Shown: piece by piece, positions 51,337-60,172 of the stretch
Numbering within the stretch: the stretch's first letter is position 1
How the letters are laid out: each line of letters starts with the position of its first letter
NCBI RefSeq assembly: GCF_001512285.1
Contig: NZ_LNUV01000006.1
Coordinates: 1,968,809 to 2,032,808, forward strand
Length of the DNA stretch: 64,000 nucleotides
DNA from: Arthrobacter sp. EpRS71
GTDB lineage: Bacteria; Actinomycetota; Actinomycetes; Actinomycetales; Micrococcaceae
Reading direction: 5' to 3'
The notes under the pieces: model-generated
Told to the model about the DNA's origin: nothing
The model's input: the letters and a program-made list of their open reading frames with translations, nothing else
Databases searched by the model: none
Program-made: the position numbers and the translations under genes

Positions 51337-52911
51337 GTGAACGATGCCGAAAACACCCAAAACTCGTCCTCCCAGCCGCTGCAGGAGCGTGTCAACAACC
51401 GCTCGCAGAGGCCCACATCAGATGCCTTCAAGGCATTCATGGCCAGCAATTGGGCGCCCGCCCCGCAGGTGACCCCTGCGCGTGACGCCGTTGCAGACCA
51501 CGCCGCACGCCGGCGTCGTACTATTTCCGAACAGTTCAAAGGCGAACGTCTTGTCATCCCGGCCGGTCCGCTGAAGGTCCGGTCCAACGACTGCGACTAC
51601 CGGTTCCGCCCCCATTCCGGGTTCGCCCACCTCACGGGGCTGGGTCTGGACCACGAGCCCGACGCCGTACTCATCCTTGAGCCCGTGGCTGAAGGAAAGG
51701 GCGACGACGGCGGTCACCACACTGCCAGCCTCTACTTCCGTCCTCTGGCCGGCAGGGACACCGAACAGTTCTACGCCGACTCGCGCGCCGGCGAGTTCTG
51801 GATTGGTGCACGGCCCACGCTGGCCGAATTCGAAGCCCGCCTCGGCCTCCCCACCGCGCACATCTCCGAGCTTGAAATGGCTATCACCAAGAATGTTGGC
51901 GCCCCGGAAATCGGCGGCATCTCCATTCGATTGGTCCGCAAGACGGACGAGAACATTGACGCGCTGGTAGACACTGCCCGCTACAACACGGCCAAGGACC
52001 CCGAGAACCTGGACCTCGGCGAACTCGACGCCTTGGATGAGAAGCTCAGCGAGGCTCTGTCCGAAGCGCGCCTTATCAAGGACGAGTGGGAAATCGAGCA
52101 GATGAAGATCGCCGTCGCTGCAACCGTGGAAGGCTTCGCTGACGTGGTCCGGGCCCTCCCCCGTGCGCTGACCCACCAGCGTGGTGAACGTGTGGTTGAA
52201 GGCGCTTTCTTTGCCCGCGCCCGTGAGGAAGGCAACGAACTCGGTTACGACACCATTGCCGCATCGGGTAACAACGCCACGGTCCTGCACTGGAACCGCA
52301 ACTCCGGAACCGTCAACGCCGGAGAGCTCCTTCTGCTGGACGCCGGAGTGGAGGCCGACTCCCTCTACACGGCGGATATCACCCGTACGCTTCCCGCCAC
52401 GGGTACCTTCACCGAAGTGCAGCGGAAGGTGTATGAGGCCGTGCTCGACGCCGCCGATGCCGGTTTCGCAGCCGCGCAGCCGGGCGTGAAGTTCCGGGAC
52501 ATCCACACTGCAGCAACCACCGTGCTGGCCGAACGCCTCGCCGAATGGGGCCTGCTGCCTGTGTCCGTCGAGGAAGCCATCAGCCCGGAGGGCCAGCAGC
52601 ACCGCCGTTGGATGCCGCACGGCACCAGCCACCACTTGGGCCTCGACGTCCACGACTGTGCCCAAGCGAAGCGTGAACTCTACCTCGATGGAGTTCTGAC
52701 CGAGGGCATGGTCTTCACGATCGAACCCGGCCTGTACTTCAAGAACGAAGACCTTGCCATTCCGGAGGAGTACCGCGGGATCGGCGTCCGCATCGAGGAC
52801 GACATCCTTATGACCGCAGACGGCCCCGTCAACCTCAGCGCCGCGTTGCCGCGCAAGGCTGATGACGTCGAATCATGGATGGCCGGCATCTACCAGGAAG
52901 CCCAGGGCTAA
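51337..52911 (+). CDS. pepP: Xaa-Pro aminopeptidase (aminopeptidase P, M24B)
   Basis: 524 residues from GTG 51337; the frame opens at 51205 but overlaps the divergent PHP gene. An N-terminal creatinase-like domain (residues about 60-240) precedes the pita-bread catalytic domain. Metal ligands are visible: LLLDAGVEADSLYTADITRT (two Asp), HGTSHHLGLDVHD (His), MVFTIEPGLYF (Glu) and GIGVRIEDDILMT (Glu). It removes N-terminal residues before proline. No signal peptide. Followed by a strong terminator. Confidence 0.94.
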   Translation: MNDAENTQNSSSQPLQERVNNRSQRPTSDAFKAFMASNWAPAPQVTPARDAVADHAARRRRTISEQFKGERLVIPAGPLKVRSNDCDYRFRPHSGFAHLTGLGLDHEPDAVLILEPVAEGKGDDGGHHTASLYFRPLAGRDTEQFYADSRAGEFWIGARPTLAEFEARLGLPTAHISELEMAITKNVGAPEIGGISIRLVRKTDENIDALVDTARYNTAKDPENLDLGELDALDEKLSEALSEARLIKDEWEIEQMKIAVAATVEGFADVVRALPRALTHQRGERVVEGAFFARAREEGNELGYDTIAASGNNATVLHWNRNSGTVNAGELLLLDAGVEADSLYTADITRTLPATGTFTEVQRKVYEAVLDAADAGFAAAQPGVKFRDIHTAATTVLAERLAEWGLLPVSVEEAISPEGQQHRRWMPHGTSHHLGLDVHDCAQAKRELYLDGVLTEGMVFTIEPGLYFKNEDLAIPEEYRGIGVRIEDDILMTADGPVNLSAALPRKADDVESWMAGIYQEAQG

Positions 52912-52944
52912 GCCCTCGCCGTTGGAGTAACGCAGAAGTTTTAG

Positions 52945-52990
52945 ACAGCAGAAAGGGAAGGCCACCCGTGTGGCCTTCCCTTTCTGCTGT
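52945..52990. terminator. Strong bidirectional terminator between pepP and the GSP17M-like gene
   Basis: A perfect 21-bp inverted repeat (52945-52965 with 52970-52990) around a four-base CCGT loop. A-rich and T-rich ends lie within the stem (AGAAAGGG/CCCTTTCT). It separates two convergent genes. Confidence 0.88.
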
Positions 52991-53000
52991 GTGGAAGCGT

Positions 53001-53825
53001 CTACTGCTTGGAGGACTCCTCGGAGCTGGACCGCTGTCCATCTTCCTGCGGTGCGTTCTGTGCCGGGTTCTGTCCGTCAGTCACCCGGACACCGTACTGC
53101 GGACGACCGTCGGGGAGGTCGGGGTACCGGACAGCTGCCGGCGTGGGGGCTTGTGCGGGCTGGTTCGCAGGTGCTGAGCCCTGTCCCTCCGGAGTGCCTG
53201 GACCAGTGGACTCGGGACCGCGCTGGCCATAGGGATCGTTCCACGTGGAAGGCCGCTCGGGTCCTTGGCCAGGCTGCTGGAACGGCGCATTCGGCTGGTT
53301 GTAGTTGCTGGCCTGCGGTGTGGCTGCCTGCGAAGGATTCATGGGCAGTTGGTGCAGCAGGCGGCGGGCCTCCTGGGCTGCCTCCACTGCAACGATCACA
53401 TCGTAATTGGTGGCCACCACCTGGCTGGTGGACGTGAAGTCACGCTTTCCGCGTTGAGTGGCATAGGTGACGATGCCGAACAGCATGAAGAACGCCGCAC
53501 CCATCAGCACCGAGGTGATGATGGAGAACGGACCCCCGGCGGGAGTGAAGAAAGAGAGCATGACGCCGACGAAGAGGCCGAACCACATACCACTCAGGGC
53601 ACCGGACAATGCCACCCTGGGGTAGCTCAGGCGGCCGGTCACCCGCTCCACCATTTTGAGGTCGTTGCCCACGATCGATACCAGCTGAACAGGGAACTGC
53701 TGATCTGCGAGGTAGTCCACCGCCTTCTGGGCATCCAAATACGAGGTGTACGAACCTACGGTGTCCCCTTGGGGAACACTGCGGGACTCCTCAACGGCTT
53801 TGGGACCACCAAAAATGTTTGACAT
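53001..53825 (-). CDS. General stress protein 17M-like membrane protein
   Basis: 274 residues. The N-terminal domain (VGSYTSYLDAQKAVDYLADQ, then FPVQLVSIVGNDLKMVERVTGRL) is of the GSP17M type. Two Gly-rich membrane helices follow (ALSGALSGMWFGLFVGVMLS and ITSVLMGAAFFMLFGIVTYA). The last 100 residues are Pro/Gln/Gly-rich and disordered. ATG 53825; the frame continues open to 54425 but that is antisense to the MgtE-N gene. Function unknown. Confidence 0.85.
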   Translation of the reverse strand: MSNIFGGPKAVEESRSVPQGDTVGSYTSYLDAQKAVDYLADQQFPVQLVSIVGNDLKMVERVTGRLSYPRVALSGALSGMWFGLFVGVMLSFFTPAGGPFSIITSVLMGAAFFMLFGIVTYATQRGKRDFTSTSQVVATNYDVIVAVEAAQEARRLLHQLPMNPSQAATPQASNYNQPNAPFQQPGQGPERPSTWNDPYGQRGPESTGPGTPEGQGSAPANQPAQAPTPAAVRYPDLPDGRPQYGVRVTDGQNPAQNAPQEDGQRSSSEESSKQ

Positions 53826-53889
53826 AGCCCCATTGTGTCTCATGGACATGTGTAGAGGCTGGAATTCAGCTAAAAGAGAGCAGACTCGG

Positions 53890-53901
53890 TAGCCTGTAAA
53901 T
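53890..53901 (+). promoter_or_regulatory. Candidate leaderless promoter of the MgtE-N/CBS gene
   Basis: TAGCCT (53890-53895), six bases, ATG 53902; no ribosome site. Confidence 0.55.
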
Positions 53902-55185
53902 ATGAGCACACATCCTTCACGCGTCTTCGTCGCGCGCTTGCTCGGCTTGGACGTCTTCGACCCCCTGGGCGATCGTCTTGGCCGATTGCGCGACGTCGTG
54001 GTGCTCTCCCGCGGCACCCGCGGCGCTCCCCATGTGGTGGGCATCGTGGTTGAAGTTCCGGGCAAGAAGCGGGTCTTTGTTCCCATGACGCGTATTACAT
54101 CCATCGACCAGACCCAGATCATTTGTACCGGCCTGGTGAACTTGCGGCGCTTTGAGCAGCGCGGTGCCGAAACTCTGGTGGTCGCTGAAATGTTCGACCG
54201 CCGTGTGACGCTGGCCGATGGCAGTGGAGACGCCACGATCGAGGACATCGCCATGGACCAGCACAGGTCCAAGGACTGGTTTGTCAGCAAGCTGTTCGTC
54301 CGCCGGGGCCATTCCCTGTCGCCCTTTGGCAGGCTCCGCCGCAACGAGACGCTGATCATCGACTGGGCCGATGCCCAGACCGGCGCCCACAACGAGCCCC
54401 AGGCCGCCACCCAGTTCGTTGCCACTCACGAAGACCTTAAACCTGCCGACTTTGCTGAAGCCCTGCAGGAAATGAGCGACAAACGGCGTTTCGAAGTGGC
54501 CAGTGAGCTTCAGGATGAGCGACTCGCCGATGTCCTGCAGGAACTCCCGGAAGATGACCAGGTGGAGATCCTCTCCGCACTTGATGTGGAACGTGCCGCC
54601 GACGTCCTCGAAGAGATGGATCCTGACGACGCCGCCGACCTCCTGGCCGAGCTTCCGTCCGCCCAGGCGGAAGAGCTGCTTCAACTCATGGAACCCCAGG
54701 AAGCCGAGGACGTCCGCCGCCTCCTCGAGTACGACGAAGACACCGCCGGTGGCCTCATGACTCCTGTCCCGGTCATCCTGCCGCCGGAAGCCACGGTGGC
54801 CGAAGCCCTTGCCCACGTCCGGCGTGAAGAACTCTCGCCCGCGCTGGCGTCATCCATCTTCATCGCCCGTCCACCCCTGGAGACTCCCACCGGACGTTTC
54901 CTGGGCGTGGTGCATATACAGCAGCTCCTGCGTTTCCCTCCGCCGGAACCGCTGGGCAACCTTGTCGATAAGAACCTTGAGCCGCTCTCGGACCAAGCCC
55001 ATATTTCCGAAGTGGCCCGGACCTTGGCGACGTACAACCTGAATTCACTTCCAGTCGTGGACGACGACGGCCGCCTTGTGGGGGCGGTGACTGTTGATGA
55101 CGTGCTGGATCACCTGTTGCCGGATGACTGGCGCGCCCACGAGGACGACGCCCCTATAAGGAAACTTGGAGGCCGCATTGGCTGA
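53902..55185 (+). CDS. Soluble MgtE-N / CBS protein (no transport domain)
   Basis: 427 residues. A PRC-barrel-like N-terminus (VARLLGLDVFDPLGDRLGRL) is followed by an MgtE_N superhelix (about residues 180-290: ADVLQELPEDDQVEILSALD, DVLEEMDPDDAADLLAELPS) and two CBS domains (about 290-410). The five-helix channel of true MgtE is missing. It should therefore be a cytosolic Mg2+- or nucleotide-sensing protein and not a transporter. The DUF1003 membrane protein overlaps its end by eight bases and is a natural partner. Confidence 0.9.
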   Translation: MSTHPSRVFVARLLGLDVFDPLGDRLGRLRDVVVLSRGTRGAPHVVGIVVEVPGKKRVFVPMTRITSIDQTQIICTGLVNLRRFEQRGAETLVVAEMFDRRVTLADGSGDATIEDIAMDQHRSKDWFVSKLFVRRGHSLSPFGRLRRNETLIIDWADAQTGAHNEPQAATQFVATHEDLKPADFAEALQEMSDKRRFEVASELQDERLADVLQELPEDDQVEILSALDVERAADVLEEMDPDDAADLLAELPSAQAEELLQLMEPQEAEDVRRLLEYDEDTAGGLMTPVPVILPPEATVAEALAHVRREELSPALASSIFIARPPLETPTGRFLGVVHIQQLLRFPPPEPLGNLVDKNLEPLSDQAHISEVARTLATYNLNSLPVVDDDGRLVGAVTVDDVLDHLLPDDWRAHEDDAPIRKLGGRIG

Positions 55186-55891
55186 TAACAACGCCACCCG
55201 ATCCGCCAAGTCCACGGGACGCACCGGCAGCAGCCTCGACACGCCCCTGAGCGGGCGCCAACGCATCCTGCCCAAGTTCTCACCGAACCCGGACGCTTTC
55301 GGGAACGCTACGGAGGGCTTCGCCCGGTTCATGGGCACGCCCACGTTCCTGGTTTACATGACGGTGTTCTGTGTGTTCTGGCTTGCCTGGAACTCATTCG
55401 CTCCCACGGACTGGCAGTTCGACCGCATGGAGCTGGGCTTCACCCTGCTGACACTGATGTTGTCGCTGCAGGCCTCCTATGCGGCTCCCCTCCTGCTGCT
55501 GGCCCAAAACAGGCAGGATGACCGCGACCGTGTCTCGCTTCAGCAGGACCGTCAGCGTGCCGAACGGAATCTCTCCGACACCGAGTACCTCACGCGTGAA
55601 CTGGCCTCGCTCCGCATTGCCCTGCGTGAAGTAGCCACTCGTGACTATGTACGGACCGAACTCCGAAGCCTGCTCGAAGACATCATTGATGCCCAAGAGG
55701 AACTCCGTGAGAACGAAGCCGCCCCTGATGGTACGGAATCACCGGGCGAGAAGGTCAAGGAGAAACTGAAGGAAAAGCGCGACAAATCGCGTGGACCCCG
55801 CACCCAGCAGATTCCGAAGGTCCGCCCGCCGCGAGCCGCAGGTCCGCAGCATTCAACGGCCAAAACCTCACCCGAAACCCCCGAAAGCTGA
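55178..55891 (+). CDS. DUF1003 membrane protein
   Basis: 237 residues from TTG 55178, with GGAGG five bases upstream. Two membrane helices (FLVYMTVFCVFWLAWNSFAP; LTLMLSLQASYAAPLLLLAQ) are followed by NRQDDRDRVSLQQDRQRAER and a charged coiled coil to the C-terminus. DUF1003 proteins are of unknown function; here the gene is embedded between MgtE-N and mrp. The start lies inside the upstream gene, so coupling is likely. Confidence 0.9.
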   Translation: MADNNATRSAKSTGRTGSSLDTPLSGRQRILPKFSPNPDAFGNATEGFARFMGTPTFLVYMTVFCVFWLAWNSFAPTDWQFDRMELGFTLLTLMLSLQASYAAPLLLLAQNRQDDRDRVSLQQDRQRAERNLSDTEYLTRELASLRIALREVATRDYVRTELRSLLEDIIDAQEELRENEAAPDGTESPGEKVKEKLKEKRDKSRGPRTQQIPKVRPPRAAGPQHSTAKTSPETPES

Positions 55892-55901
55892 GCCTGACCT
55901 T

Positions 55902-57029
55902 ATGAGCACCGCATCGGCCGAGGCGCTGCATGCTGCCTTGGCAACCGTCATTGACCCTGAGCTCCGCCGCCCCATTACGGAACTCGGGATGGTGGAGTCG
56001 GTCTCTGCCAGTGATGACGGCACCGTGCAGGTGGCTGTTCTGCTGACCATCGCCGGGTGTCCCCTGCGCGAAACAATTACCAAGGACGCCACCGACGCCC
56101 TCCTCGGCGTGGAAGGCGTCACCGGCGTGGACGTGGAACTAAAAGTCATGACCCAGGCCCAGCGGGAAGCTCTGAAGGAGCAGCTCCGCGGACCCGGCGG
56201 ACAACGTGGCATACCTTTCACCAAACCTGGTTCGCTGACCAAGGTATATGCAGTGGCCAGCGGAAAGGGCGGTGTGGGCAAGTCCTCGGTCACCGTCAAT
56301 CTGGCCTGCGCACTGGCCGCTCAAGGCCTCCGTGTGGGCATTGTGGACGCCGACGTGCACGGCTTTTCCGTGCCGGCGCTGATGGGGATCAGCCAGAAGC
56401 CCACCCAAGTGGACGATATGATCCTTCCACCCGTCGCCTACGGCGTGAAGGTCATCTCCATCGGCATGTTCGTTGACGGCAACCAGCCGGTGGCATGGCG
56501 AGGTCCCATGCTGCACCGTGCACTTGAACAGTTTCTTACCGACGTTTACTTCGGCGATCTCGATGCCCTCTTCCTGGACCTTCCTCCAGGCACCGGGGAT
56601 ATCGCCATCTCCGTGGCACAGCTTTTGCCCACTGCAGAAATCCTGGTGGTCACCACACCCCAGGCAGCTGCCGCTGATGTGGCCGAACGGGCCGGCACCA
56701 TCGCCACCCAGACCGGACAGAAGGTGGCCGGCATCATTGAGAACATGTCCTACCTGGAAATGCCCGACGGCGAACGCATGGAATTGTTTGGAAGCGGCGG
56801 CGGCGCCATCCTGGCTGAGCGGTTGAGCTCTGCCGTGGGCACCAGCGTTCCGCTCCTCGGCCAGATTCCGTTGGACATCCGGTTGCGGGAGGGTGGCGAC
56901 GCGGGGAAGCCTGTGGTCCTGGCAGCACCTGAGACGGCCGCCGCGAAAGCGCTGGAGGGTATTGCTGCTTCCTTGGCCACGCGGCCCCGCGGGCTGTCCG
57001 GCATGCCCCTGGGAATCCAGCCCCGCTGA
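55902..57029 (+). CDS. mrp: Mrp/NBP35-type iron-sulfur carrier ATPase
   Basis: 375 residues. An N-terminal MIP18/DUF59 domain (LATVIDPELRRPITELGMVE) precedes a P-loop ATPase with the deviant Walker A AVASGKGGVGKSSVTVNLA and LPPGTGDIAIS. Other Mrp proteins have CPxC in the region that reads IENMSYLEMPDGERMELFG here, so the usual cluster-bridging cysteines are absent; I recall the same in mycobacterial Mrp. It begins ten bases after the DUF1003 stop. Confidence 0.92.
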   Translation: MSTASAEALHAALATVIDPELRRPITELGMVESVSASDDGTVQVAVLLTIAGCPLRETITKDATDALLGVEGVTGVDVELKVMTQAQREALKEQLRGPGGQRGIPFTKPGSLTKVYAVASGKGGVGKSSVTVNLACALAAQGLRVGIVDADVHGFSVPALMGISQKPTQVDDMILPPVAYGVKVISIGMFVDGNQPVAWRGPMLHRALEQFLTDVYFGDLDALFLDLPPGTGDIAISVAQLLPTAEILVVTTPQAAAADVAERAGTIATQTGQKVAGIIENMSYLEMPDGERMELFGSGGGAILAERLSSAVGTSVPLLGQIPLDIRLREGGDAGKPVVLAAPETAAAKALEGIAASLATRPRGLSGMPLGIQPR

Positions 57030-57078
57030 GCCACGAGGCCTGTACCGACGCCTTGGCCGGGTTTGCTTCGAGTTCGGC

Positions 57079-57459
57079 TCAGGTCGCTTCGGAATCGAAG
57101 GGGGCGGCTTCGCCCTTGGGAAGCCGCTCAATGACCCGCACCGGGGTCTTGGGTTTGACGTCTACGGCAGCTGCAGCAGCGGGGGCTCCAGCGCTGACAG
57201 GTTTCTCGTCGTCAAGAAGCGCGTCCTTGATGATGCGCCGGGGATCGTACTGACGAGGATCGTACTTCTTCCAGTCGACCTCATCGATGTCGATGCCGAC
57301 TTCTTCTTTAATCTGCTCGCGGGCGCCAGAGGCCATCCGACGCACTTCTTTGACCAGATTGGCGAGCTTTTGAGTGTATTCGGGCAAGCGGCTGGGACCG
57401 ATGACGAGTACGCCGATGATCAGAAGGAGTATGAACTCCGGGCCATTGATTCCAAGCAC
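57079..57459 (-). CDS. tatB: Sec-independent translocase subunit TatB
   Basis: 126 residues. One N-terminal membrane helix with the TatB motif (INGPEFILLLIIGVLVIGPS) is followed by an amphipathic helix (RLPEYTQKLANLVKEVRRMA) and a disordered tail. It recruits twin-arginine substrates to TatC. GTG start, ten bases after the anti-sigma stop. TAATCT seven bases before the start could be an internal promoter. tatA and tatC are not nearby. Confidence 0.93.
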   Translation of the reverse strand: MLGINGPEFILLLIIGVLVIGPSRLPEYTQKLANLVKEVRRMASGAREQIKEEVGIDIDEVDWKKYDPRQYDPRRIIKDALLDDEKPVSAGAPAAAAAVDVKPKTPVRVIERLPKGEAAPFDSEAT

Positions 57460-57469
57460 GTTACGAAGA

Positions 57470-58420
57470 TTACCTTGTCTCTGGTGCCGCTCCTAAACCG
57501 GCAGGACGGAGGATGGTCTGCAGGCCGCGCAGCACCCTCTTGTACCACGCCTCCTGGTCCCCATGGGCCGGAGCCCTGGACATGGACTCCCCCGCACGGA
57601 CGATTTCCGGGACAGCATCGTCCGCGCTGTCCGCCGGGAGGTCGGATGCATAACTAATAACTGCTGCCGGCATGGTGTAGACAGCCTTCCAGGGGCTTCC
57701 CTGCGTGACAGAGAGCCGCGCGGAAGAAGATCGGCCCTGTGTGGAACCGTCGGCGGGCAGGTGTTCCTCCACGATGGTGGCATAGTGGCCGTTGCTTTCG
57801 AGCCTGATCTCCACGGCCGGATTGCCGTTGTGTCGGGTGGCTTGGGCCGATACTACGTGGAAACCCATTCCAGACAACTCGGGGCATGCCCACCCTTCTG
57901 CCCGCAGCGACTCCAACTGGTCAGGGGTCAAACTGACCGCACTCCCGGCTCGGAACGCAGGTCCCACCAGGGCCTCGGCGGGGTTGCCCGCCCAGGCTCC
58001 GGCAAGTGCGCTGGCGTGGCTTGTTCCCGCGAGGACTTGTGGCTCGGCATCGCCGGCGATCACGTAGGCGGACACAGCCAGTGCCCCTGCACTGACCATC
58101 AGGGTGCCCGCAGCAATGCCCGCGACTCGGAGACCACGGAACCGTCGGTAGGGATATTGCAGTGCTGAGTAGTGAGGCGTTGAGCCAGGTTGCCCCGGCT
58201 CTTTGGCCAGACGTTCTGTGTGCTGGATCAAGCGCGCGGCAAGATCCTGGCTGGCTTCAGGCACGGCCGAGCCCCGGAGTCGCTCAAGGTACTGCCGTTC
58301 GCGGCGTAGCGCGATCCGGCATTCGGCGCAGTGCTGTAGATGTTCCGGGTTGCGTGTATGGCGCAGGGCAGCCAATCGGCGCCGGGAGAAGGCTCCCGGC
58401 CGAAGGGGATGTCGAGGCAT
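57470..58420 (-). CDS. Anti-sigma-E factor with ZAS zinc finger
   Basis: About 316 residues. The zinc anti-sigma motif is seen at the N-terminus as HLQHCAECRIAL (H-x3-C-x2-C). A single membrane helix follows at about 110-130 (GIAAGTLMVSAGALAVSAYV), then an extracytoplasmic domain. It should hold the upstream-encoded SigE inactive until envelope stress. ATG 58420 or GTG 58426 are both possible starts. Seven bases after sigE. Unlike RseA of M. tuberculosis it has a long periplasm-facing region. Confidence 0.88.
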   Translation of the reverse strand: MPRHPLRPGAFSRRRLAALRHTRNPEHLQHCAECRIALRRERQYLERLRGSAVPEASQDLAARLIQHTERLAKEPGQPGSTPHYSALQYPYRRFRGLRVAGIAAGTLMVSAGALAVSAYVIAGDAEPQVLAGTSHASALAGAWAGNPAEALVGPAFRAGSAVSLTPDQLESLRAEGWACPELSGMGFHVVSAQATRHNGNPAVEIRLESNGHYATIVEEHLPADGSTQGRSSSARLSVTQGSPWKAVYTMPAAVISYASDLPADSADDAVPEIVRAGESMSRAPAHGDQEAWYKRVLRGLQTILRPAGLGAAPETR

Positions 58421-58427
58421 CGACACC

Positions 58428-59051
58428 CTAAAGGATGCTGGCGATGCGGGGCATCTTCAAACGCGGCTTACGCGCCTCCGCAGGGCGGGGATCGCGGTGG
58501 GCAAGTTTTTCGCGGAGCATGGTCCGCCCGCGGTGGATACGGGACCTGACGGTCCCCAGTTTCACCCCGAGCGCCTCGGCGACTTCGTCGTAGGAAAGAC
58601 CTTCAAGATCACACAGCACGACGGCGGCACGGAAGTCCGGCGGGAGTTCTTCCAACGCCCGCTGGACGTCGAGGTCAAGGTTGTTGTGCTCGAAGCTCTG
58701 CTCAGGTCCGGGCTCGCGGCCAGGCAAGCGGGATTCGGCATCTTCTGCGAGCGCGTCGAAGCGGATCCTGCTCCTGCGCCGTGCCCCGTCCAGGAACAGG
58801 TTGGTGGTGATACGGTGCAACCAGCCATCCAGGGTTCCCGGTTTGAAGTTTTCAAGGGACCGGAAAACTCTGACGAAAACCTCCTGGGTGAGGTCTTCGG
58901 CGTCGTACTTGTTGCCGGTCAGGCGATAGGCGAGGCGATATACCTTGGCGGAGTGGTTTGATACCACTTCCTCCCAGCTGGGCATGACCCAATCAGTAAC
59001 GGCCTCAAGGCTTTCCGATGTTTGGACTGGCGCAGCATGCGATGCCGGCAT
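58428..59051 (-). CDS. sigE: ECF sigma factor SigE
   Basis: 207 residues. Sigma region 2 (VVSNHSAKVYRLAYRLTGNK, YDAEDLTQEVFVRVFRSLEN) and region 4 (LEELPPDFRAAVVLCDLEGL, SYDEVAEALGVKLGTVRSRI) with nothing between but a linker, as in ECF factors. Directs RNA polymerase to envelope-stress promoters. GAGGGGAG precedes the ATG. A perfect palindrome CCGAATATTCGG lies 28-39 bases upstream. The anti-sigma gene follows directly. Confidence 0.94.
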   Translation of the reverse strand: MPASHAAPVQTSESLEAVTDWVMPSWEEVVSNHSAKVYRLAYRLTGNKYDAEDLTQEVFVRVFRSLENFKPGTLDGWLHRITTNLFLDGARRRSRIRFDALAEDAESRLPGREPGPEQSFEHNNLDLDVQRALEELPPDFRAAVVLCDLEGLSYDEVAEALGVKLGTVRSRIHRGRTMLREKLAHRDPRPAEARKPRLKMPRIASIL

Positions 59052-59078
59052 CGTCCACTCCCCTCAAACTGTGGTTCA

Positions 59079-59090
59079 CCGAATATTCGG
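59079..59090. promoter_or_regulatory. 12-base palindrome upstream of sigE
   Basis: CCGAATATTCGG, perfectly symmetric, between a possible -10 (GATAAT at 59119-59124, leftward) and the sigE ATG. It may be an operator or occur by chance; no known regulator site is matched. Confidence 0.3.
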
Positions 59091-59286
59091 TGCCGCCCAC
59101 CTCATGGATGACCGGAGCATTATCATCCCAAGCTTGTCTGGGAATTTCCTGACTGGCCAGCGTTTTCTCCGCAAGGCTGAAAACGGTGGTGGACACACCC
59201 CCGGAGAGCTGTCCGCAGCGGGTTTGCGGGTGCGGACACAGTAGTCTTGGTACAAACACCCCTCCCCGCGGAAAGCGAACCCCTTC

Positions 59287-59919
59287 ATGAGTGCCGACAA
59301 GTCAAGCAGCTGGTCCTATGCAGAAGATCTGCCGGCTGAGGATGACGTGTTGTTGCGCGCCCGTGAGCGCTCCTTTGAACTGGGTGTCACCCCCATCAGC
59401 CCCGGCGTAGGCGCCGTCCTGACGGTACTCGCCGCCGCTTCCAAAGCGCAGACAGTGGTGGAAGTGGGCTCCGGCGCAGGCGTGTCCGGGGTTTGCCTGC
59501 TGCGTGGCCTCAGCCCCCATGCTGTGCTGACCACCATTGACGTGGACGTCGAACATTTGAAGGCAGCCAGGGAAGCATTCCTGGAGTCCGGCAGCCCGGC
59601 AAACCGTACCCGCACTATTTCGGGCCGTGCGGCGGATGTTCTGCCACGGCTGACCGACTCCGCCTACGATCTGGTGTTCATCGACGCCGACAAACCGAAC
59701 TTCCCCAAGTACGTGGAGCAGGCAATCCGTCTCCTGAAATCGGGCGGCACCCTGGTGATCAACGATGCCTTGGACAAGGACCGCGTCGCCAACCCGGCGG
59801 CCCGCGAGGCAACCACAGTGGTTTTGCGTCAGATTGTGAAGGCCATCCGCGACGACGAACGGTTGGCGTCGGCGATGCTGCCGACGGGCGACGGTCTTTT
59901 GGTGGCCGTCAAGAAGTAA
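59287..59919 (+). CDS. SAM-dependent O-methyltransferase (Rv1220c/COMT family)
   Basis: 210 residues. Class I methyltransferase: SAM loop VVEVGSGAGVSGVCLLRGL, acidic strand LTTIDVDVEHLKAAREAF, and metal/substrate motif DLVFIDADKPNFPKYVEQA. It resembles the divalent-metal-dependent catechol-type enzymes. Substrate unknown. Divergent from sigE, an arrangement conserved in actinobacteria. A GGAAAG lies 11 bases before the ATG. Confidence 0.92.
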   Translation: MSADKSSSWSYAEDLPAEDDVLLRARERSFELGVTPISPGVGAVLTVLAAASKAQTVVEVGSGAGVSGVCLLRGLSPHAVLTTIDVDVEHLKAAREAFLESGSPANRTRTISGRAADVLPRLTDSAYDLVFIDADKPNFPKYVEQAIRLLKSGGTLVINDALDKDRVANPAAREATTVVLRQIVKAIRDDERLASAMLPTGDGLLVAVKK

Positions 59920-59953
59920 GGTGCCTGCTGGCAGCAAGCACGCAGCTTAAACA

Positions 59954-59986
59954 AAAGCAGGGCCCCGGCTTGCCGGGCCCTGCTTT
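59954..59986. terminator. Bidirectional terminator between the O-methyltransferase and DUF3117 genes
   Basis: Stem GCAGGGCCCCGGC / GCCGGGCCCTGC (one bulged C, TT loop) flanked by AAAA and TTT, so it can act in both directions between these convergent genes. Confidence 0.85.
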
Positions 59987-60004
59987 GTAAATCTATCCAA
60001 ACGC

Positions 60005-60172
60005 CTATTCAGTAACGCCTACGAGGCATTCCTTGAGGTTGGCCGCTTCCGCAGCGTTGAGTTCGACAACGAGTCGTCCTCCGCCTTCGAGCGGCACACG
60101 CATGATCAAGCTGCGTCCCTCTTTGGTAACTTCCATAGGGCCATCGCCGGTACGTGGTTTCATAGCCGCCAT
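60005..60172 (-). CDS. DUF3117 small protein
   Basis: 55 residues, complete for this very conserved family (Rv1211-like): MAAMKPRTGDGPMEVTKEGR at the start and NAAEAANLKECLVGVTE at the end. Function unknown. Start ATG 60172; frame extends to 60280 without support. A GATAAT at 60311-60316 (leftward) is a possible -10, giving a leader of about 130 bases. Confidence 0.93.
   Translation of the reverse strand: MAAMKPRTGDGPMEVTKEGRSLIMRVPLEGGGRLVVELNAAEAANLKECLVGVTE

Noticed and set aside
59140..59164. GGGAAT followed by GTT resembling a SigE/SigR-type promoter before the O-methyltransferase gene
   Set aside because: Spacing between the two boxes (16 bases) is about two short of the usual value for such promoters, and one match in this length is expected by chance.
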